From Actinomycetes bacterium (GTDB lineage: Bacteria > Actinomycetota > Acidimicrobiia > Acidimicrobiales > JAMCPL01), in NCBI GenBank assembly GCA_021846725.1, contig JAJZWK010000018.1:1-18302 (forward strand): DNA of 18,302 nucleotides. Direction: 5' to 3'. How positions within the stretch are numbered: the first letter of the stretch is position 1; each line of letters begins with the position of its first letter. The translations under genes were made by a program, and so were the position numbers. Under the pieces are notes generated by a model that was given only the letters and a program-made list of their open reading frames with translations, searched no databases and was not told where the DNA came from. This document shows positions 14,506-18,302 of this stretch, piece by piece.

Positions 14506-14582
14506 TTCACCTACATGGATATTGATCGAAAAGCGACTGCAAACTTCGTCAGTGAGGGTGGGGAGGTTCACATACATGGATA
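14506..14582. repeat. 16-bp direct repeats flanking a copy of the dispersed 51-bp repeat
   Basis: TTCACCTACATGGATA (14506-14521) and TTCACATACATGGATA (14567-14582) are 15 of 16 identical, with 61-bp spacing. The DNA between them plus six bases (14522-14572) is homologous to 5982-6032, 44 of 51 positions. The element lies between the divergent binding-protein and Gfo/Idh genes. It can also be read as a 22-codon frame beginning at ATG 14515 and ending at TAG 14581, which I do not regard as a gene. Confidence 0.8.
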
Positions 14583-14601
14583 GCGTATACGGAGATCGCT
14601 T

Positions 14602-15648
14602 ATGATCAAGATTGCTTTTTTGGGTACAGGATTGATATCGTGGGCACACTCGCTCTCCCTCAAGGCAATGATAGACAGTGGCGTGATAGATGCCCGCATA
14701 GTATCATGTTATGATGTAGATGAAGAGCGTTCAGGACAGTTTGCCTCCATCCACGGCTGTGATGCAATGCATAGTGCAGAGGATGCCCTTGGTGGAGTGG
14801 ATGCGGTATGGATATGTACTCCAACTGTACAGCACAAGCCGTTGATCGAGATGGCAGCCAGACTTGGAATTGCAGTATTCAGCGAGAAGCCACTTGGCCG
14901 CAGTATGGCAGAAGTTGAAGATATTGCTGGTAGTGTCCGAGCATCTGGCATCCCTTTCCAGGTAGGTCTGGTATTGCGTACCTGCCCGGTATTCGTCAGG
15001 CTAAAGGAGACAGTAGAAGAAGGTAATTTGGGCAGGCCAATGGCTGTGTCGTTCAGAGACGATCAGTTCTTTCCTATCCAGGGACACTACGCATCTACGT
15101 GGAGAGGTGATCGAGAACAGGCCGGCGGTGGTACCGTAATAGAGCATTCCATACATGATCTGGATATACTTCAATACTGCTTTGGACGGGTGAATAGTAT
15201 CTCTGCTACCACATCTAACTTTGCAGGTCATATAGGCATTGAAGATGTCGCAGTTGCTGATTTTGAATTTGATGGAGGGATGCGTGCCGCTCTGGTCAGC
15301 GTGTGGCACCAGTTGTTGACTCGGCCGTCCACTCGTCGCTTGGAAGTTATCTTTGAACGTGGCATAGTCTGGTTGGATAATGATTTTACCGGTCCATTGC
15401 ATGAGATGACAGAGAAGGGTGATGAGTTGGTACAGTGCCCACCACCTACATGGGTGAGCGAACTGCCGTTGCCCGAAGGAGAGATAGGGCTTGCTATACG
15501 CATGTACGCCCAACAGGACAGGAATTTTATCGATTCATTGGTATCTGGTGAGGCTCCATCGCCGTCTATTGATGATGCAGTACAGGCTCATGTGATGGTG
15601 GATGCGGTATATTCATCTGCCGCTGCCGGTCATCCGGTCAAACTGTAA
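14602..15648 (+). CDS. Gfo/Idh/MocA-family NAD(P)-dependent oxidoreductase
   Basis: 348 residues, normal for the family, which oxidises or reduces sugars, inositols and related polyols. The Rossmann fold starts at once with IAFLGTGLISWAH (4-16); the conserved EKP motif is at 95-97 (VFSEKPLGRSM), and the catalytic-region GGGTVIEHSIHDLDIL (175-190) has the usual His-Asp pair (185, 186). The C-terminal alpha/beta domain is complete. GGAG (14591-14594) seven bases before the ATG fixes the start. It is divergent from the transporter operon, so it may act on the imported compound. The last nine codons and the stop are repeated downstream. Exact substrate unknown; inositol dehydrogenases of this family are only one possibility. 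Confidence 0.88.
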   Translation: MIKIAFLGTGLISWAHSLSLKAMIDSGVIDARIVSCYDVDEERSGQFASIHGCDAMHSAEDALGGVDAVWICTPTVQHKPLIEMAARLGIAVFSEKPLGRSMAEVEDIAGSVRASGIPFQVGLVLRTCPVFVRLKETVEEGNLGRPMAVSFRDDQFFPIQGHYASTWRGDREQAGGGTVIEHSIHDLDILQYCFGRVNSISATTSNFAGHIGIEDVAVADFEFDGGMRAALVSVWHQLLTRPSTRRLEVIFERGIVWLDNDFTGPLHEMTEKGDELVQCPPPTWVSELPLPEGEIGLAIRMYAQQDRNFIDSLVSGEAPSPSIDDAVQAHVMVDAVYSSAAAGHPVKL

Positions 15649-15722
15649 CACGAGCAATTGACCGGACAGGATACTGATTGTTGATGAATATATGGGCTGC
15701 CGGTCATCCGGTCAAACTGTAA
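15622..15722. repeat. Direct repeat pair ending at the Gfo/Idh stop codon, 74-bp period
   Basis: A 27-bp unit, 15622-15648, recurs exactly at 15696-15722: GCTGCCGGTCATCCGG then TCAAACTGTAA. The first copy is the last eight codons plus the stop; the second is noncoding. Inside each copy CCGGTCA occurs twice in tandem. The spacer has TTGACCGG (15659-15666), which can pair perfectly with CCGGTCAA of either copy, giving two alternative hairpins. GATGAATATA (15683-15692) is also a perfect inverted match to TATATTCATC (15608-15617) in the gene. Confidence 0.92.
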
Positions 15723-15744
15723 TATGAGAGACCTGTAAATACGC

Positions 15745-15750
15745 TAACAT
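15745..15750 (+). promoter_or_regulatory. Possible leaderless promoter of the aminotransferase gene
   Basis: TAACAT (TANNNT type) ends six bases before the ATG at 15757 and no ribosome site is present, so transcription would start at the ATG. Less convincing than the 4540 promoter because the -10 box is not perfect and no -35 box is clear. Confidence 0.4.
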
Positions 15751-15756
15751 AGTAAA

Positions 15757-16941
15757 ATGGACTTCAGGAGAATTAACGACTTACCACCTTATGTATTTGC
15801 TCAGATAGATCAGCTTAAGCTGCAGGCTAGGAGGGCAGGTAAGGACGTAATAGACATGGGCTTTGGCAATCCGGATATTCCTTCTCCCGGGCTGGCCGTG
15901 GAGAAGCTGATAGAATCTGCACGTAATCCAAAGAACCACCGTTACTCAGCCAGTAGAGGTATTCCCAAATTGCGCCAAGCTATATCTTCATTGTATCTGC
16001 GCAGGTTTGGAGTAGAGATAGATCCTGAGACAGAAGTGGTGACCACCATGGGAGCAAAGGAGGGGTTGTCGCACTTGATGTGGGTGCTTTCTGGACCTGG
16101 AGACAGCGTGCTGGTCCCATCTCCTTCGTACCCTATACACATCTATGCGCCAGTATTCGCCGGGGCGGATGTACGTCAGGTGCCGCTTGGTCCGGCAGCT
16201 AATCCGGATGTGTTTTTTGATTCGCTCATGGAGGCATGGGAGTCCACCTGGCCGCGTCCAAAGGTGGTCGTATTGTCGTTTCCCCACAATCCAACCACTA
16301 TCTGTGTAGATATTGATTGGATGACCAAGTTGGTCAACTTTGCCAGGGAGCACGACGTAATACTCGTCCACGATTTTGCCTATGCTGATATAGCTTTTGA
16401 TGGATATTCCCCACCGTCCATCCTGCAGGTCCCCGGAGCGAAGGAGGTTTCGGTCGAGCTTTACTCTCTGACCAAATCGTTTTCCATGGCAGGATGGCGA
16501 GTGGCATTTACAGTCGGTAATACAGAGGTGGTACAGGCGCTCACCAAGCTAAAGAGTTACTTGGATTATGGAACTTTCCAACCAATCCAGATCGCCTCCA
16601 TAGTAACTATGAACGAAGCTCCTGACTACCCCAAGCTAGTCAATGAAACATACCAGTCGAGAAGAGATGCTCTCTGTGACAAGCTTGCAAGCATAGGATG
16701 GGAGGTAGCCAAGCCTAAAGGTACCATGTTTGTATGGGCACCTATCCCGGATGCTTACAGGGATATGGGTTCACTTGAATTTGCCAAGTATCTTGTGTCT
16801 GAGGCCGAGGTAGCTACTTCACCGGGTATAGGGTTTGGACCGGGTGGAGACGGCTTTGTACGTTTTGCTCTGATAGAGAACGAGCAACGTATTGGACAGG
16901 CAGCTCGTAACTTGAGAAAGGCTCTCACCAGGCTCTCCTGA
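15757..16941 (+). CDS. alaC: AlaC-like alanine (glutamate-pyruvate) aminotransferase
   Basis: PLP-dependent class I/II aminotransferase, 394 residues, cytoplasmic. It matches the E. coli AlaC pattern closely from the N terminus: FRRINDLPPYVFAQIDQLKL (3-22), IDMGFGNPD (32-40), HRYSASRGIPKLR (61-73) and SYPIHIYAPVFAG. The PLP lysine is 240 in SLTKSFSMAGWR (238-249), with Asn178, Asp206 and Tyr209 in the expected cofactor-binding positions and the distal RFALIENEQRIGQAARNL near the C terminus carrying the carboxylate-binding arginine. AlaC makes alanine from pyruvate and glutamate. There is no ribosome site, and a TAACAT box six bases upstream suggests leaderless transcription. It lies 108 bp after the Gfo/Idh gene, with the repeat element in between. 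Confidence 0.9.
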   Translation: MDFRRINDLPPYVFAQIDQLKLQARRAGKDVIDMGFGNPDIPSPGLAVEKLIESARNPKNHRYSASRGIPKLRQAISSLYLRRFGVEIDPETEVVTTMGAKEGLSHLMWVLSGPGDSVLVPSPSYPIHIYAPVFAGADVRQVPLGPAANPDVFFDSLMEAWESTWPRPKVVVLSFPHNPTTICVDIDWMTKLVNFAREHDVILVHDFAYADIAFDGYSPPSILQVPGAKEVSVELYSLTKSFSMAGWRVAFTVGNTEVVQALTKLKSYLDYGTFQPIQIASIVTMNEAPDYPKLVNETYQSRRDALCDKLASIGWEVAKPKGTMFVWAPIPDAYRDMGSLEFAKYLVSEAEVATSPGIGFGPGGDGFVRFALIENEQRIGQAARNLRKALTRLS

Positions 16942-17094
16942 TATATACGGTGATGCTGTGAGTGCACTGCTGGTGCCGTTTATGTCGTTGCCGTCTGTAC
17001 CACCTGCAGCAAGTAGTCGTTTTCAGCGGGGGCATAACTGCCAACATTATGCACACAGCCTGGCTTGGTTCTTTGTAGCTAAAGTCTACTCAAA

Positions 17095-17140
17095 GTGCAA
17101 CGGTTAGCTTATTTTTAGCCAATTGCACGGTGTTTTATTT
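17095..17140 (+). terminator. Hairpin with T-rich tail between convergent genes
   Basis: GTGCAA (17095-17100) pairs with TTGCAC (17123-17128), and inside it AGCTAA-like and TTGGCT-like arms extend the stem around TTATTTTT (17109-17116). GGTG and TTTTATTT follow. A second imperfect hairpin, CTTTGTAG with CTAC-TC-AAAG (17071-17095), adjoins it. The position between the ends of the aminotransferase and IlvG-like genes fits termination of the plus-strand transcript, although it is 150 bp past the stop codon. Confidence 0.4.
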
Positions 17141-17176
17141 ACCGAGTTGTGCTGTCTGTTCAGTCCAGTATTATCT

Positions 17177-18302
17177 TTATACGATATTAGTTCGTCTGGG
17201 ATAGGCTACCTGTGGATCTGTCATTACGTTTATGAGGTATGGTGCCTGAGCGTCAAACGCTCGTTTCAATGCCGGTGCAAGCTCAGCTGGTTCCTTCACG
17301 GTTTCTCCGGCCCCGCCCATTGCTTCTACTATGATGTCATAGTGTGTCTCCTGTCTCAGATTCGCTGCGACATCGTATCCGTAAATAGCCTGCATGGGAT
17401 GTTTCTCTAGTCCCCAGATACCATTGTTCCCCACTATTATGACCACAGGTAAATTGTGTCTTACAAGCGTATCGACATCCATACCGGCAAAACCGAAAGC
17501 ACCATCACCCTGCAGTAATACTACCTGTCTCGATGGATACAGTATTCTAGCCGCCATGGAATACCCTATTCCACAGCCCAGACAACCATATGGTCCTGGA
17601 TCTAGCCAGCATCCAGGCTGATAACTATCTATCAGTCTGCCTGCGTAGCTGACGAAGTCTCCACCGTCACCTACGATTACTGCATCTTTGTCTAGTAACT
17701 TGATGAGTTCACCGTAGATACGTGCTGGGTGTATCGGTGAAGAGTTATTTTCCAGGTCAGTATTTTCCTCTTTCCTTATGCTGTTTTCAGCCTGACGAAT
17801 CTGGTCGATCCACTCCATGTGAGTATTGCGCATAGAGGTACTTATAAGCCTGGATAGACGATCTCCCAGGTAGGTAAGTATGCCTGTGATATCTCCTGTC
17901 ACCGATATTTTGTTATTGTTCAACTGATTCTGTTCGTGGAATTGCTCGGATGAGTGAATGTTGCTGTTTGTTGCAGTTGCGTTCTCTGGCTGCAAACCGA
18001 CATCTGTTATATGTACTACCTTTGCATTGCCGAACCTACCATAATTCAGTCGGAAGTCCAGCGGAGTGCCTATTACTACCACCAGGTCTGCCTCTGCGAG
18101 TTTGGATCTGGTTCGTGAAAATGATAATGGGTGAGATGCTGGAAGGCATCCTCTACCCTGGCCGTTGGAGTATACGGGGAATTGTCCCTCTTCTGCAAGG
18201 TATTTTAATTGTTCAAACGATCCCGCCCACCAGAGGTCACTCCCTATCATGATGGCAACCCTATCCATATTTGCCATCAGGGAGCAGACCTCATCGAGTC
18301 GC
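17177..18302 (-). CDS. ilvG: IlvG-like acetolactate synthase-family thiamine-diphosphate enzyme, C-terminal two thirds
   Basis: The frame is open to the right edge: codons upstream of the first ATG (18277) read RLDEVCSL and continue the family middle domain, so the N-terminal pyrimidine-binding domain is outside. Visible here are the central domain (IGSDLWWAGS, DLVVVIGTPLDFRLNYGRFG) and the PP domain with GDGAFGFAGMDVDTL (257-271) to NN (284-285), the thiamine-diphosphate/magnesium motif, then GIWGLEKHPMQAIYGYDV and TDPQVAYPRRTN. These last stretches match mycobacterial IlvG as I recall it. The family condenses 2-keto acids (acetolactate synthase-type); IlvG itself is of uncertain role. A polar insert rich in Asn, Gln and Ser (about residues 96-124 counted from 18277) replaces the short loop after VVHITDV. 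Confidence 0.85.
   Translation of the reverse strand, partial: RLDEVCSLMANMDRVAIMIGSDLWWAGSFEQLKYLAEEGQFPVYSNGQGRGCLPASHPLSFSRTRSKLAEADLVVVIGTPLDFRLNYGRFGNAKVVHITDVGLQPENATATNSNIHSSEQFHEQNQLNNNKISVTGDITGILTYLGDRLSRLISTSMRNTHMEWIDQIRQAENSIRKEENTDLENNSSPIHPARIYGELIKLLDKDAVIVGDGGDFVSYAGRLIDSYQPGCWLDPGPYGCLGCGIGYSMAARILYPSRQVVLLQGDGAFGFAGMDVDTLVRHNLPVVIIVGNNGIWGLEKHPMQAIYGYDVAANLRQETHYDIIVEAMGGAGETVKEPAELAPALKRAFDAQAPYLINVMTDPQVAYPRRTNIV

Noticed and set aside
14515..14583. A 22-codon micro-ORF in the dispersed repeat
   Set aside because: The homologous copy differs at all codon positions and continues into another protein, so selection on a peptide is not supported.

Overview
The window looks like chromosomal DNA of an actinobacterium (Actinomycetota) of intermediate G+C. 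The evidence is protein content: an MshA-like glycosyltransferase (mycothiol family) next to proC, an IlvG-type thiamine-diphosphate enzyme close to the mycobacterial one, an RsiG-like c-di-GMP-binding anti-sigma candidate, and promoters whose -10 box lies 6-7 bases before an ATG (leaderless type). The moderate G+C would fit a lineage such as Acidimicrobiia better than Streptomyces or Mycobacterium, but that placement is inference.

Left part (1-4414) is catabolic and regulatory: the N-terminal part of an acyl-CoA dehydrogenase (minus, cut by the left edge), a PaaI-like hotdog thioesterase (plus), a MarR regulator (minus), a nitronate monooxygenase-like flavoprotein (minus) and a second, divergent MarR regulator (plus). 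The intergenic DNA is unusual: a pyrimidine-only-like tract, a 22-bp tandem repeat, stacked palindromes and a piece of tRNA-Arg between direct repeats.

Middle part (4540-8266) is a plus-strand cluster: a leaderless DksA/TraR-type zinc-finger protein, an RsiG-like protein carrying two variants of the c-di-GMP-binding signature, an XRE-type regulator, an MshA-like GT4 glycosyltransferase with an N-terminal extension, and proC. The genes overlap or sit close together, as in an operon.

Right part (8471-16941): a minus-strand oligopeptide/dipeptide-type ABC transporter operon (Tat lipoprotein binding protein, two permeases, two ATPases, overlapping by 4-8 bp), divergent from a Gfo/Idh/MocA oxidoreductase that is followed by an AlaC-like aminotransferase. 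An IlvG-like enzyme runs in from the right edge. Peptide uptake, alanine/branched-chain metabolism and proline synthesis are a plausible shared theme, not a proven one.

The most unexpected signal is architectural. Three unrelated genes (marR, the ABC ATPase gene and the Gfo/Idh gene) each have the sequence around their stop codon repeated once about 70-74 bp downstream, with a short spacer that can form hairpins or, for marR, carries a tRNA-Arg(ACG) fragment. A fourth repeat pair with 61-bp spacing lies before the Gfo/Idh gene; its spacer is homologous (about 86% over 51 bp) to a stretch inside the N-terminal extension of the MshA-like gene 8.5 kb away. This suggests a family of very small inserted or duplicated elements.
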